From SAR86 cluster bacterium AG-422-P06 (lineage in GTDB: Bacteria > Pseudomonadota > Gammaproteobacteria > Magnimaribacterales > TMED112), in NCBI GenBank assembly GCA_003213455.1, contig QCMX01000007.1, positions 1-36,794 of the forward strand: 36,794 nucleotides of DNA. Reading direction: 5' to 3'. This document shows, piece after piece, positions 17,860-28,893 of the stretch (positions within the stretch are counted from its first letter, which is position 1; each line of letters starts with the position of its first letter). The translations under genes were made by a program, and so were the position numbers. The notes below the pieces were generated by a model. The model did no database searches. It had not been told where the DNA came from and was given only the letters and a program-made list of their open reading frames with translations.

Positions 17860-19251
17860 ATGAATAACCTTATTTTTTACGATACTGAAACTACTGGTGT
17901 TAAAGAATTAGATTTTCTTCAAGTTATTCAGTTTGCAGCTATACAAACAACATCAGATTTTCATACCCTAAATAGTTTTGAACAATTATGTTCTCCTTTG
18001 CCTTGGACTTTAGTGTCGCCTAAAGCTCTTTTGGTTAATAAAAAAAGTGAAATATTTCAATCGGATATTAATCATTATCAATTGATCACAAATATTCATA
18101 AAACCTGGACAGAATGGACAAATATTGAACCTGGTATTTTCATAACTTACAACGGCATGAGATTCGATGAAGAAGTTATGAGAAGACAATTTTATTGGAA
18201 TCTCTATGACCCATATTTTACTAACACTAATGGTAATACTAGGTTGGATTTATTCTTAAAGATGTTTGTTATTGCACATTTTTATAATAAAGATTTCCCT
18301 ATTCCTGTGAGAGAGGACAAGCTTTCATTAAAATTAGAAGATTTGGCTCAGGCTTTATCTCTAGACGTATCAAATGCACACGATGCTTTGGCGGATTGTG
18401 TTTTTCTAAAAGAACTTATGAAAAGTATTTCTGGACTATTACCTAATTACTACAAGGAGATAATGTCATCAATTTCTAAAGATGAAGTTATTAAATCTTT
18501 GAAAGAAAAGGATGTACATTTTAATTGTTACTTTATTCCGAGATCTAAAACCACTAAATCCTATCCATTTACAGCCTTTTTAAGTGATTATGCTTTAAAC
18601 AAATATGTGCCAGTATTTGATCTTTCAAAAGATCCAGAGCAGTATTTCGATCTCAGTTATTCAGAACTAGAATCAATTATCTCCAACCCAAAAGAATCTC
18701 CGTTTAAGAGAATTGCAACGAATAAAACACTTCCAATTATTTCACTAGAAACACTTCAACATGACAAGATAGAAATACAGGATGCAGACTTATACGCTAA
18801 GAGAGCTGCATTCATAAGATCTAATGAAAGTTTTGTAGAAAAAGTTCTTGATATATATAACAGTCTAGAATTTTCAGGAGGAGCAAAAACTAACATTGAA
18901 GAACAGATTTATTCAAATGGATTTCCGAGTGCTATCGAAAAAGACAGACTGAGTAATTTTCATAATGCTACAACATATGCAGATAAGCTTATTGTCATAA
19001 ATAGTTTTGATGATGAAAGATATAGGGAATTTGGATATAGAATATGCGCTCAAGAATATGCTGATGAGATTGATACAAACGTACTATTAAATCTAAAAGG
19101 TTTAGTTCATGAGAGATTTAATGAAGACGGACCATGGCCAAATGCTGAAAAAAACTTGCAGGAAGCAAAAGAACTTTTAGAAGAAACGAATTCAGAAAGT
19201 GAAAAAAAATTACTGCAAATTGCAATTAATTCTATTGAAAAGAGTCTATAA
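17860..19251 (+). CDS. sbcB: Exodeoxyribonuclease I
   Basis: FYDTETTGVKELDFLQVIQFAAIQT, TYNGMRFDEEVMRRQFYWNL, SNAHDALADC (DEDDh exonuclease) plus ExoI C-terminal region. Confidence 0.92.
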   Translation: MNNLIFYDTETTGVKELDFLQVIQFAAIQTTSDFHTLNSFEQLCSPLPWTLVSPKALLVNKKSEIFQSDINHYQLITNIHKTWTEWTNIEPGIFITYNGMRFDEEVMRRQFYWNLYDPYFTNTNGNTRLDLFLKMFVIAHFYNKDFPIPVREDKLSLKLEDLAQALSLDVSNAHDALADCVFLKELMKSISGLLPNYYKEIMSSISKDEVIKSLKEKDVHFNCYFIPRSKTTKSYPFTAFLSDYALNKYVPVFDLSKDPEQYFDLSYSELESIISNPKESPFKRIATNKTLPIISLETLQHDKIEIQDADLYAKRAAFIRSNESFVEKVLDIYNSLEFSGGAKTNIEEQIYSNGFPSAIEKDRLSNFHNATTYADKLIVINSFDDERYREFGYRICAQEYADEIDTNVLLNLKGLVHERFNEDGPWPNAEKNLQEAKELLEETNSESEKKLLQIAINSIEKSL

Positions 19252-19312
19252 AAATATAACTAGTTATTATGTATTTTTTTTATATACTTATGCTTGAGTT
19301 TTAAGGGTCACA

Positions 19313-21460
19313 TTGAATAAATTACTTTCCATTTTCTTTTTACCATTTCTAGCATTAGCCAGCATTCAGTTTGATGGCATTGTTAACGATGAAGAATGGG
19401 CAGGGGCAGAAATTTATGATCTGCCATTTGAGATAGATCCTTCTTACAACTCTGAAGCTGAACATAAAACCGATGTCTTTATAAAACACGATGAAAAAAA
19501 TCTTTATGTCGCATTTAAAGCATACGGAAATAGAGATTTTATTAGAGCCAACATAAGATCAAGAGATGGTATCAATTGGTTAGACGATCAAGTTGCAGTA
19601 GGTATCGATACATTTGGGGATGGCAGGTATTACATCAGATTTGCCGCCAACCCTTTAGGCAGTATTGGAGATAATAAAGTAGACAATAACGATAATTTTG
19701 ACGGATCTTATAACGTAGAATTTGATGCCAAAGCACAAATAACAGACTATGGCTATGAAGTTGAATTTCAAATTCCTTTCACTTCACTTAATTTCCCTGA
19801 AACCCGTACACAAGAATGGAAGTTAATGTTATCAAGAAAACTCTACAATAAAGGACTTGAATCAAGATATCTTAACTACGAAAAAATTGATGGCGCTGGT
19901 TGTATTATCTGCCAATCAACTGATTCTTATCTAATTGATAATTTAGTTAAGAAAAATAAAAAAAGACTTATCCCGTCCTTTACTACTAATTCAGTACGAC
20001 AAAAAAATTCAGAAGGTAACATGAACGAGGAACCGATTAATTCAGAAGTTAGCTTAGGTGGTGAATATGAATTCAATGGTAACAATTTTGAATTCTCTAT
20101 AAACCCGGATTTCTCACAAGTTGAAGCCGATCAAAGTAAAATTAATGTTAACTCTACCACTGCCTTAAGATTTGAAGAAAGACGGATTTTCTTTAATGAG
20201 GGTAAAGATTTCTTATCTTCAGACTTATCTACTGTCTACACAAGATCTATAAACAATCCAGACTATGCAATGAAACTCTATAACAGAGGAGAGAAACATA
20301 GTTATTATTTTCTTGACGCTGAAGATAACCAAACACCAATTATCGTACCAGGTTACCAAAGATCTTATAGTGGGCTGCTTGGAAAAAGTCACGCCAATAT
20401 ATTTAGCTATAACTACAATATTGAAAAAGGTCAAAACATTGGATTTTTAGCGACAAACAGAGATTTTGAAGAGGGGGGGAATAGCAGTCTTTTTAGTTTA
20501 AAAGGTAGTTTTTTATTTAATGAGATTTATAACACACGTTTTGAATTGGTCACCACTGCAATGGATGAGCCCTTAAGTGATGTCATAAATACATCAAATG
20601 TCTCAAAAGAACATACATATAATTTAGATGGAGAATCCTTTGATGGCTATGGTGGTGTTTTCGGTATAAATAGAGATACCCAAAACTGGTCCACCAGATA
20701 CTATTTCGCAACAAAATCCCCTAATTATAGAAGTGACTTAGGTTTCACGACTGAAAATGATTGGAAAAAACATTCATTCGAACATAAATATAAATATCGT
20801 TCTGATGGCTTCATACGAAAAGGAAATGTTGAGGTTAGAAAAGATTTGATGATGGATTATGATGATGTAATTCTAGATCAAGAAACAGTCGTCTCAGCTA
20901 GAGTGGAATTAAAGAACCAACTAAACATAAATTTTAGTTGGGACAATTCTCACAAAATATCGTATGAAGGTTTTGTCTTTAATGACGTCAAGGATTACAA
21001 CTTTGGTGTAAGTTATAGTCCTTCAGAAAAATTTTGGATGAGATTTGGATATGACTGGGGCGATTCAGTAGCTAGAAATATCGATGTTCCAGAAATAGGA
21101 AAACGTACGAATTATTCTTTTAATTCCAGCTTTCAAATTAATGATCAATTTAGGCTCCAATATAACTTCAGAAAAAATTCACTTGAAAATCAAACCACCA
21201 AAGAGAATTATTTCTCTGGCTATATCACTTCACTAAAAGGAACCTACCAGTTCGATAAAGACTCCTTCTTTAAAGTTGTTCATGAATACAACAACTTTAA
21301 TGATGATTCTTATACTCAAGCTTTGTTTCAATGGCAGCCAGATTCAGCCACTATTTTTTATTTTGGAGGAACTGTTGATCAGGAAGACATTGAAGGTACT
21401 TGGGAAGTTGAAGGCAGTCAAATATACATGAAACTACAATATTTATTTAATTTTGATTAA
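19313..21460 (+). CDS. CBM9-like / DUF5916-type outer-membrane barrel protein
   Basis: N-terminal FDGIVNDEEWAGAEIYDLPFEIDP (CBM9-like), DFSQVEADQSKINVNSTTALRFEERRIFFNEGKDFL, then alternating beta-barrel-like C-terminus. TTG start proposed. Confidence 0.82.
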   Translation: MNKLLSIFFLPFLALASIQFDGIVNDEEWAGAEIYDLPFEIDPSYNSEAEHKTDVFIKHDEKNLYVAFKAYGNRDFIRANIRSRDGINWLDDQVAVGIDTFGDGRYYIRFAANPLGSIGDNKVDNNDNFDGSYNVEFDAKAQITDYGYEVEFQIPFTSLNFPETRTQEWKLMLSRKLYNKGLESRYLNYEKIDGAGCIICQSTDSYLIDNLVKKNKKRLIPSFTTNSVRQKNSEGNMNEEPINSEVSLGGEYEFNGNNFEFSINPDFSQVEADQSKINVNSTTALRFEERRIFFNEGKDFLSSDLSTVYTRSINNPDYAMKLYNRGEKHSYYFLDAEDNQTPIIVPGYQRSYSGLLGKSHANIFSYNYNIEKGQNIGFLATNRDFEEGGNSSLFSLKGSFLFNEIYNTRFELVTTAMDEPLSDVINTSNVSKEHTYNLDGESFDGYGGVFGINRDTQNWSTRYYFATKSPNYRSDLGFTTENDWKKHSFEHKYKYRSDGFIRKGNVEVRKDLMMDYDDVILDQETVVSARVELKNQLNINFSWDNSHKISYEGFVFNDVKDYNFGVSYSPSEKFWMRFGYDWGDSVARNIDVPEIGKRTNYSFNSSFQINDQFRLQYNFRKNSLENQTTKENYFSGYITSLKGTYQFDKDSFFKVVHEYNNFNDDSYTQALFQWQPDSATIFYFGGTVDQEDIEGTWEVEGSQIYMKLQYLFNFD

Positions 21461-21500
21461 AGTTAAATGTTTTATTAAGATACACAAAAGGTAAAAATTT

Positions 21501-21788
21501 ATGTCAAAAATTACAAAAGAAATATCAAATATTCATGAGATGCTACTTAAAATGCATCAAGACCTTGGATTAACTGGCTTAAATCCAACTGAAAAATTTA
21601 TTTTTCTTAAAATAATTACAGAAATAGAAACCAATAAAACTTGCACTATGCTAAGAGCAGTTGAGGTAGCAGATAAATCACGATCAACTGTTTATAAAAC
21701 TATTAGAAAACTTGTTAACATGGGTATTCTGTCAATAGAAAGTTCAAGTTTTGATAAAAGATCGTTTCTTCTTAAACCTTTAATTTAA
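21501..21788 (+). CDS. Winged-helix (MarR-like) transcriptional regulator, small
   Basis: LNPTEKFIFLKIITEIE...RAVEVADKSRSTVYKTIRKLVNMGILSIESSSFDKRSFLL: HTH followed by wing. Confidence 0.7.
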   Translation: MSKITKEISNIHEMLLKMHQDLGLTGLNPTEKFIFLKIITEIETNKTCTMLRAVEVADKSRSTVYKTIRKLVNMGILSIESSSFDKRSFLLKPLI

Positions 21789-21800
21789 GCTTAGATCACA

Positions 21801-22355
21801 ATGAATAAGTTCATTGAAATTTCAGTCTATACCTTTATTTTTCACATTCTTTGCTATGTTTTGTGGTTGCTGATAGTTGTGCCAGCTGAGGGACCCGCTG
21901 ATATACAAGCATTGGGGAGTTTAGTTTATTTACCAAATGCTGGAAGAGTATTGCCTGTAATATTTTTTGGTTGGCAAGCAATTCCTGCGGTTTTGGCAGC
22001 AGAATTTTTAGAATGGGAAGTATTATGGCAAGGTGCGGAATTTTATAGAACAGTTATAGCTACAACTGTTTCAACAGCGGCAGTTCTAGCTTCATGGTGT
22101 ATCTTTTATTTACTCGGTGTTGATTTAAATCAATCCGATGTACTAAAGAGCACTAATTGGAAACATGTGTTTCTATTTATTTTCTTTACAGCTGGTCTTA
22201 ATGGTTTGGGTAATGGCGCGTGGTATGCTTTTATTCATGAAGTGAATGATCCACTTATATCTTTAAGATTCTTGGTTGGTGATGTAGTGGGAGCAACAAT
22301 AATGTTAATATTGTTGGTATTCTTCTACCCAATGTTTAAAAACTTTCAAAAATGA
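21801..22355 (+). CDS. Integral membrane protein of unknown function
   Basis: 184 aa, about 5 hydrophobic segments. Confidence 0.65.
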   Translation: MNKFIEISVYTFIFHILCYVLWLLIVVPAEGPADIQALGSLVYLPNAGRVLPVIFFGWQAIPAVLAAEFLEWEVLWQGAEFYRTVIATTVSTAAVLASWCIFYLLGVDLNQSDVLKSTNWKHVFLFIFFTAGLNGLGNGAWYAFIHEVNDPLISLRFLVGDVVGATIMLILLVFFYPMFKNFQK

Positions 22356-23110
22356 TAGAAGTTAAAAACTTATCCAAAAAATTTAAAGCACCTAGTGAAG
22401 AGAAGGGCATATTCGGCTTTAAAAAGAAAGATTTCTGGGCTGTCAAAGACTTAAATTTTAATATTAAGGAAGGATCTGTTGCTAGCATCTTGGGACCAAA
22501 TGGGTGTGGCAAAACCACAACTTTAAGAATGATTGCAGGGATGCTTACTCCTTCAAAGGGGACAGCTTTTATAGACTCAATAGATGTAAGAAAAGATAAG
22601 CAAGCCGTTAAATCAAAAATTGGTTACATGACAAACAATACCTCTTTGTACGACAGATTGAATGTCTTAGAAACAATTAAATTCTTCGCTGAACTCAATC
22701 AGATACCTGAAGATATTTACATGCCTCGAGCTGAGAAATTATTTACACAATTGGATATGAATAAATATTTAACAAAAAGAATAGCTGATCTGAGTACAGG
22801 TATGAAACAAAAGACATCTATTGTTAGAACACTTATACATGATCCAGATTTAATTGTGCTTGATGAGCCAACTACTGGAGTTGATGTCACTGGACAGTCT
22901 GTAATTATAGATTTAATCAGAACAATAAAAGATTCCGGAAAAACTTTAATTTTCTCAACCCATCAATTGAATGAGGTAAGAGATATAGCTGATCATATTG
23001 TTGTTATGAAAGCTGGCGAGAAAATTTTTGACGGTGATAATGATTCATTCCAAGCATTAGATTCTAGTAAAAACTTTACAGAAATATTTATGGAGTTAGT
23101 TAATGAGTAA
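22352..23110 (+). CDS. ABC transporter ATP-binding protein (NatA-like)
   Basis: Walker A GPNGCGKTT, signature LSTGMKQKTSIVRTL, Walker B LIVLDEPTTGVD. Confidence 0.9.
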   Translation: MIEVKNLSKKFKAPSEEKGIFGFKKKDFWAVKDLNFNIKEGSVASILGPNGCGKTTTLRMIAGMLTPSKGTAFIDSIDVRKDKQAVKSKIGYMTNNTSLYDRLNVLETIKFFAELNQIPEDIYMPRAEKLFTQLDMNKYLTKRIADLSTGMKQKTSIVRTLIHDPDLIVLDEPTTGVDVTGQSVIIDLIRTIKDSGKTLIFSTHQLNEVRDIADHIVVMKAGEKIFDGDNDSFQALDSSKNFTEIFMELVNE

Positions 23111-24311
23111 GTGGCAAGTCTTATTAATAAAAGAGATTAAACATCTATTTAGGGATACTAAAACGATTGTTCAGACCGTTGTTGTACCCACATTCATTAC
23201 TCCATTATTGTTAGGTGGAATATTCTATTACGTAGGATCAATTGCTAATGAAGAAACAAAGAAAACTTATGATGTAAGTACTTACTCTGCTATTGAGTCA
23301 AATTTAATAACACAATTAACTGAATCGGATAGATTAAATATCTTGTCAGAGGAAAGCATAGCTAATGTAATTACTTCAGTAACAGATGGTAATAGCGAAA
23401 TTGGTTTAGTTTTAGATGAAAATTTTTCTGAAAATTTGACAACAGATAGCAGTGCAAAAATTACAATCTATTCAAAAAATATTGATACTTTTTCGCAAGC
23501 TAAGTCATTGGTAACTAACATCATTGATGATTTTGAAGATGCTGAAAGAGATGACAGGCTGGCAGCTCTTAATCTTACCAATGAATACGTCAATCCAATA
23601 GTAATAGAAGAGGAAGATCTAACTACAGAAGAAGAGTCTGCTGGGTCAATATTTGGAGCAATCTTGGCACTATTTTTTGTTATGTATGTAATGTCAGGTT
23701 CAACTTATCCAGCGGTAGATTTGGGCGCAGGAGAAAAAGAAAGAGGCACGATGGAAACATTGATATCTACTAATATCTCCTCAGTGGATATAATTATAGG
23801 AAAAATGCTCTCAGTAACGACTTCAGCTGTTCTGACTGCAACTTTTTCAATGCTTGGTTTTGCTATACCAATGGTAATCATATTTTTATTTTATGCAGAT
23901 TCAGTAAATGAATATTTATTTAGCTTATTAAGTGCTTTGCTTAATCCAGTAGCATTTTTAGCTGTATTTATATTAATAATTCCACTTAGTGTGTTTATGG
24001 GAGCCTTTTTATTAGCGATTTCTGTATATGCAAAAACTCCTAAAGAAGCAGGCTTGTTGTTAGGTAATGTGCTTATCATCTTTATAGTCCCATGCTACAT
24101 ACCTCTAATCAATCCAGGTTTAGAATTGGACTTTGTGGGAGCGTTAATACCTTGTTATAACCTAGCTTTACTAACTAATAATTTAATTGCTGGTACTGTC
24201 GATTGGTTTTTGTATTCAGTATCATTTATTTCTACGATTGTTTATTGCTGCATAGCTATTTATGTAACTTATATTATGTTTGACGATGAAAATGTAATTT
24301 TTAGAAGTTAA
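23103..24311 (+). CDS. ABC-2 type transporter permease (NatB-like)
   Basis: N-terminal KEIKHLFRDTKT, LGAGEKERGTMETLISTNISSVDIIIGKMLSV, C-terminal TM cluster; overlaps the ATPase gene by 8 bp. Confidence 0.9.
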   Translation: MSKWQVLLIKEIKHLFRDTKTIVQTVVVPTFITPLLLGGIFYYVGSIANEETKKTYDVSTYSAIESNLITQLTESDRLNILSEESIANVITSVTDGNSEIGLVLDENFSENLTTDSSAKITIYSKNIDTFSQAKSLVTNIIDDFEDAERDDRLAALNLTNEYVNPIVIEEEDLTTEEESAGSIFGAILALFFVMYVMSGSTYPAVDLGAGEKERGTMETLISTNISSVDIIIGKMLSVTTSAVLTATFSMLGFAIPMVIIFLFYADSVNEYLFSLLSALLNPVAFLAVFILIIPLSVFMGAFLLAISVYAKTPKEAGLLLGNVLIIFIVPCYIPLINPGLELDFVGALIPCYNLALLTNNLIAGTVDWFLYSVSFISTIVYCCIAIYVTYIMFDDENVIFRS

Positions 24312-24940
24312 TGCAAGTAGTAAATACGCCAATCTCTCCATACGTACAAAATGCACCCATAGCATATTGCGAAGACACAAAGGAATGTATCTATGTTGAT
24401 CCAGGAGATGAATTAGATAAATTGATATCTGTTCAACAGAGTTTAGGTCTTAAGCCTCAATATATTTTTATTACGCATGGGCATATAGATCATGCTGGAG
24501 CTGCTAAAGAATTAGCTGATAGATTGAATTTACAAATAATTGGCCCTCATAAGGCTGATGATTTCCTATTGCAGTCTTTGGAGATTCAAGGACAGATGTA
24601 CAACATGAAAGCCCAAAATTTTATACCTGATCAATGGCTTGAACACGGCGATACCATAAAATTTGGAAATCAAGAACTTGATATCAAGCATTGTCCAGGA
24701 CATGCTCCAGGTCATGTTATTGGTATAAATCACAAAGCAAAACGAATCATTGCTGGTGATGTTTTATTTAATGGATCTATCGGTAGAACAGATTTGCCAC
24801 AAGGCAATTACCAAGATCTTATTGATTCCATTAATAGTCATCTTTTAGTGCTTGATGATTCATTTATAGTTCATTGTGGTCATGGTCCAGACACATCGAT
24901 AGGTCATGAACGACAAACTAACCCTTTTTTAAATGCTTAA
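24311..24940 (+). CDS. MBL-fold hydrolase (glyoxalase II-like)
   Basis: ITHGHIDHAGAAKELA, HCPGHAPGHVIG, IIAGDVLFNGSIGRTDLP, HCGHGPDTSIGHER. Confidence 0.9.
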   Translation: MQVVNTPISPYVQNAPIAYCEDTKECIYVDPGDELDKLISVQQSLGLKPQYIFITHGHIDHAGAAKELADRLNLQIIGPHKADDFLLQSLEIQGQMYNMKAQNFIPDQWLEHGDTIKFGNQELDIKHCPGHAPGHVIGINHKAKRIIAGDVLFNGSIGRTDLPQGNYQDLIDSINSHLLVLDDSFIVHCGHGPDTSIGHERQTNPFLNA

Positions 24941-25394
24941 TTCTATTTCTAAAGAAATCTTTAAAGAAATTATAGAACTATCAGAAACTAACTTAGCAAA
25001 CAATCAAGTTCCAATAGCAGCAATAATCTATGACTATAGAAATAAGAAAATAGTATCTAAAGCTGTTAATAATGATTCACCAATTGGCCATGCTGAGTTA
25101 GAAGCGATAAGAGAAGCCCTAAAACTTAAAAATACAAATAGGTTAGATGACTGCGATATATATGTAAGTATTGAACCGTGCTTAATGTGCGCTACTGCCA
25201 TAAGTAAGTGTCATATAAGAAGGGTTTATTTTGGTGCTGAGGATGAAAAGGGCGGAGCAATATTGAATGGTCCTCGTGTTTACGAGAATAATAACCTAAA
25301 AAAAGTTGAGGTAATCTCTCATATAGAGAAAGATAAAACTAGCAATCTATTAAAAAAATTCTTTAGATCAAAAAGAAATAAAACACAGTTATAA
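24933..25394 (+). CDS. Nucleoside/tRNA adenosine deaminase family (TadA-like)
   Basis: GHAELEAIREALK and IEPCLMCATAISKCHIRRVYFGAEDEKGGAI zinc-binding deaminase motifs. Confidence 0.85.
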   Translation: MLNSISKEIFKEIIELSETNLANNQVPIAAIIYDYRNKKIVSKAVNNDSPIGHAELEAIREALKLKNTNRLDDCDIYVSIEPCLMCATAISKCHIRRVYFGAEDEKGGAILNGPRVYENNNLKKVEVISHIEKDKTSNLLKKFFRSKRNKTQL

Positions 25395-25402
25395 TACAAA
25401 TC

Positions 25403-26725
25403 ATGTCCAAGCTAGATCTAATATTAAAAAATGGAATTGTTTTTTTGCCTCAGGGTAGGACTTCTATAGATGTTGGCATTAAGGATGGCAAAATTACGAA
25501 TATTGGTAACTGTGGTGATGCTAATAAAGTTATAGATTGCACAAATTTATTTATTTTTCCAGGGCTTATAGATACTCAATGTCATTTTAGAGAACCAGGT
25601 GGAGAGCATAAAGAAACAATACAAACAGGCACAATGGCAGCAGCATTAGGAGGTATTGTTGGGATCTTTGAAATGCCAAATACTAATCCTCTTACAACTA
25701 CACCTGAAGCACTAGAACATAAAATTAGGAGGGGCATAGATACAGCTTATACAGATTTTGCTTATTATTTTGGCGGCACAATTCAAAATTCACAGAATCT
25801 TAATGAATGGGAAAATCTAGATGGTGTTTGCGGCATTAAGATATTTATGGGAGCTAGTACTGGTAACCTCTTATCAGCAACAGATGAAGAAGTTGAAGCT
25901 GTAGTATCAAATGGCAAAAGAGTTATGGCTGTTCATGCTGAAGATGAATTTCTAATGAATGAGAATAAAAAAACTATTCTTAAAGAAAGTAATGATGTTG
26001 GCATGCACTGTAAATGGCGTGATGTTAATAGCTCCCTAAACGCAACAAAACGGGTTGTGGGACTTGCTAAGAAACATAATAGACATATTCATGTGCTGCA
26101 TATTACAACCTCTGAAGAAATGGATTTCCTCAGACAAAACAAAGATACAGCAACAGTTGAAGTTTTACCGAATCATTTAACTCTACATGCACCGGATTGT
26201 TATGAAAAACTTGGTACTCTTGCACAACAAAACCCACCTATTAGAGAGAAACATCATCAAGATGCATTATGGAAAGCAATTGAGGATGGTACTGTAGATA
26301 TCGTAGCTTCCGATCATGCTCCCCATACTTTGGATGAGAAATCAGGTATTTATCCTGATACTCCAAGTGGAACACCAGGTGTGCAAACATTGTTACCAAT
26401 CATGCTAGATCATGCAGCAAATGGAAAATTATCATATGAAAGAATAGTAGATTTAATGGCTTACGGACCAATTAGAGTACACAAAATAAAACATAAATGT
26501 TCCATCACAAAAGATTATGATGCTGACTTTACAATCGTCGATCCAAAGAAAGTTCATGTAATTACTAATGAAGAGCAAGCTTCAAAATCAGCTTGGACTC
26601 CATATGATGGCAAAAAAATCACAGGAATGCCTGTTATGACTATCATTAGAGGAAATATAGTAATGAGAGAAGGTGAGTTACTGGAAAAAATTACAGCTCA
26701 GCCAATAGAATTTAAGCTTGATTAA
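25403..26725 (+). CDS. pyrC: Dihydroorotase (amidohydrolase family)
   Basis: GLIDTQCHFREPGGEHKETIQTGTMAAALGGI, KIFMGAST, VLHITTSEE, IVASDHAPHT. Confidence 0.88.
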   Translation: MSKLDLILKNGIVFLPQGRTSIDVGIKDGKITNIGNCGDANKVIDCTNLFIFPGLIDTQCHFREPGGEHKETIQTGTMAAALGGIVGIFEMPNTNPLTTTPEALEHKIRRGIDTAYTDFAYYFGGTIQNSQNLNEWENLDGVCGIKIFMGASTGNLLSATDEEVEAVVSNGKRVMAVHAEDEFLMNENKKTILKESNDVGMHCKWRDVNSSLNATKRVVGLAKKHNRHIHVLHITTSEEMDFLRQNKDTATVEVLPNHLTLHAPDCYEKLGTLAQQNPPIREKHHQDALWKAIEDGTVDIVASDHAPHTLDEKSGIYPDTPSGTPGVQTLLPIMLDHAANGKLSYERIVDLMAYGPIRVHKIKHKCSITKDYDADFTIVDPKKVHVITNEEQASKSAWTPYDGKKITGMPVMTIIRGNIVMREGELLEKITAQPIEFKLD

Positions 26726-26947
26726 TCAGGGAACTGGGTCATGCCCGCATCCACCCCAAGGGTGACACCTTAATATCCTTCTAAAACCCAGCCATCCACC
26801 TTTAAGCGGACCATATTTTTGAATTGCCTCTATGGTGTATTGTGAACAAGTAGGAGTAAAGCGACAACTAGGTCCCAACAATGGCGATATTAGTATTTGA
26901 TAAATTTTTATTGGAACAATAAAAATTAAACTGAAAAAGTTTTTCAT
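26726..26947 (-). CDS. yidD: Membrane protein insertion efficiency factor
   Basis: [58 protein letters not shown]. Confidence 0.95.
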   Translation of the reverse strand: MKNFFSLIFIVPIKIYQILISPLLGPSCRFTPTCSQYTIEAIQKYGPLKGGWLGFRRILRCHPWGGCGHDPVP

Positions 26948-28893
26948 TAAGTATCTAAAGGATTTTTTGAACCACTAACTATTTCTTTAATAAAATCATC
27001 TGAACTCATAACAGTATTTTTATCTGAACCAAGCTTTCGAACTGAAACTGTTTTATCTGCGACCTCTTTTTTACCTATAGCTACAATATATGGCACCTTA
27101 TTTAAGCTATGTTCTCGTACTTTATAGCTAATTTGTTCGTTTCTAATATCAATTTCTGTTCTTATTTTATGAGATAAGAGTGTTTTATTTAGTTCCTCAG
27201 CATAATCATTAGCTTCATCAGTAATAGCAGCTATGACAGCTTGTGTAGGTGAGAGCCATAAGGGAAGTTTGCCTTCATAATTTTCCAACAATATGCCTAT
27301 AAATCTCTCGAAAGATCCAAGAGCTGCTCTATGAAGTAATACAGGTGTATGTTTTGATCCATCGGCACCTACATAGGTTGAATCAAATCTTCCTGGTAGA
27401 TTAAAATCAACTTGAAGGGTTCCACATTGCCATTTTCTTCCAATAGCATCTGTTAAGACAAAATCTAATTTAGGCCCATAGAAAGCGCCATCTCCTTCAT
27501 CTATTGTGTAAGGGAGTTTAAGTTTTTCAATAGCATCTTGTAGAGCTTTTTCTGCTTTATCCCAACTTGCATCACTGCCTATTCTTTTTTCAGGTCTGGT
27601 AGATAATTTGATTTTAAAGTCAGAAAATCCTAAATCACTATACATTGCAGATAAGAGATCAATGAAATTTTTAGTTTCACTTTCTATTTGATCTTCGGTG
27701 CAAAATATATGTGCGTCGTCTTGAGTAAAACCTCTTACTCTCATTAGACCATGCATGGTCCCAGATGCTTCATATCGATGACATTTACCAAATTCAGATA
27801 ATCTAAAAGGTAGGTCTCTGTAAGATTTAATGCCTTGATTGTATATTTGTACGTGATTAGGGCAATTCATTGGTTTTAATGCATTTGTTCTTTTTTCGTT
27901 GGCATGTTCTTCATCAATTTCAGTAATAAACATATTTTCACGGTATTTATCCCAATGCCCTGATTTTTCCCAAAGTTTTCTGTCTACAACTTCTGGAGTA
28001 TTTACTTCAAAATATCCAGCCTTCTTCTGCATTTCTCTTACATATTGTTGTAACTGGGTATAAATAGTCCAGCCTTTAGGATGCCAAAAGACCATGCCAG
28101 GAGCTTCTTCTTGGAAATGAAATAAATCCATTTCTTTGCCTAATTTTCTATGGTCTACTTCTTCAGCTTTAGATAGTCTTTCAAGATAGTTATTTAGGTC
28201 TTTTTTGTTATTCCATGCAGTACCATAAATTCTAGTTAACATAGGTTTTTCTGAATCTCCACGCCAATAAGCACCAGAAACTTTAGTTAATTTAAATTCC
28301 CCAATTAAACTAAGATTAGGTAAATGAGGACCTCTACATAAATCAATAAAACTAGAATCATCTTGTGCATAGATTTGAAAATTATCGGTTTGATCAGATT
28401 CATTAATTATTTCAGCTTTAAAGCCTTCTTCTAAATTATCAAACATTGCTATAGCATCATTTTTAGAATGATAGGTTTTAGTAATTTCTGAACTTTTGCC
28501 AATAATTGATTTCATTTCCTTCTCTATGTTTGGTAAATCATCTATAGATATTGGCTTTGTAGGTAAAAAATCATAATAAAACCCATCTTCAATAGTAGGT
28601 CCTATAGCTAATTTGGCATCTGGATAAAGATTTTTAATAGCACTTGCAAGAACTTGAGCTGTTAAAGTATGCCTCATAATCTCAAGGCCTTCATTGGATT
28701 TAATGGTTATTATTGATACTTCAGCATTATTGATTAATTCATCAGATAAATCTCTTTGTTCGTTGTTCACAACTACTGCTACAGCATCTTTTGCTAAGCC
28801 AGGACCTATAGATTTAGCTAAATCTAGACCATTGCTACCCTTTGGCAGACTTTTCTTTGAACCATCTGGTAATGTAATGTCTATAGTTTCCAC
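26947..28893 (-). CDS. thrS: Threonyl-tRNA synthetase
   Basis: TGS domain, RMHxx-like [49 protein letters not shown]-terminal anticodon-binding domain. Confidence 0.96.
   Translation of the reverse strand: METIDITLPDGSKKSLPKGSNGLDLAKSIGPGLAKDAVAVVVNNEQRDLSDELINNAEVSIITIKSNEGLEIMRHTLTAQVLASAIKNLYPDAKLAIGPTIEDGFYYDFLPTKPISIDDLPNIEKEMKSIIGKSSEITKTYHSKNDAIAMFDNLEEGFKAEIINESDQTDNFQIYAQDDSSFIDLCRGPHLPNLSLIGEFKLTKVSGAYWRGDSEKPMLTRIYGTAWNNKKDLNNYLERLSKAEEVDHRKLGKEMDLFHFQEEAPGMVFWHPKGWTIYTQLQQYVREMQKKAGYFEVNTPEVVDRKLWEKSGHWDKYRENMFITEIDEEHANEKRTNALKPMNCPNHVQIYNQGIKSYRDLPFRLSEFGKCHRYEASGTMHGLMRVRGFTQDDAHIFCTEDQIESETKNFIDLLSAMYSDLGFSDFKIKLSTRPEKRIGSDASWDKAEKALQDAIEKLKLPYTIDEGDGAFYGPKLDFVLTDAIGRKWQCGTLQVDFNLPGRFDSTYVGADGSKHTPVLLHRAALGSFERFIGILLENYEGKLPLWLSPTQAVIAAITDEANDYAEELNKTLLSHKIRTEIDIRNEQISYKVREHSLNKVPYIVAIGKKEVADKTVSVRKLGSDKNTVMSSDDFIKEIVSGSKNPLDT

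Noticed and set aside
26725-26726. pyrC and yidD convergent stops adjacent (TAA|TCA) as unusual
   Set aside because: Consistent with general genome compaction in this window; no functional implication.
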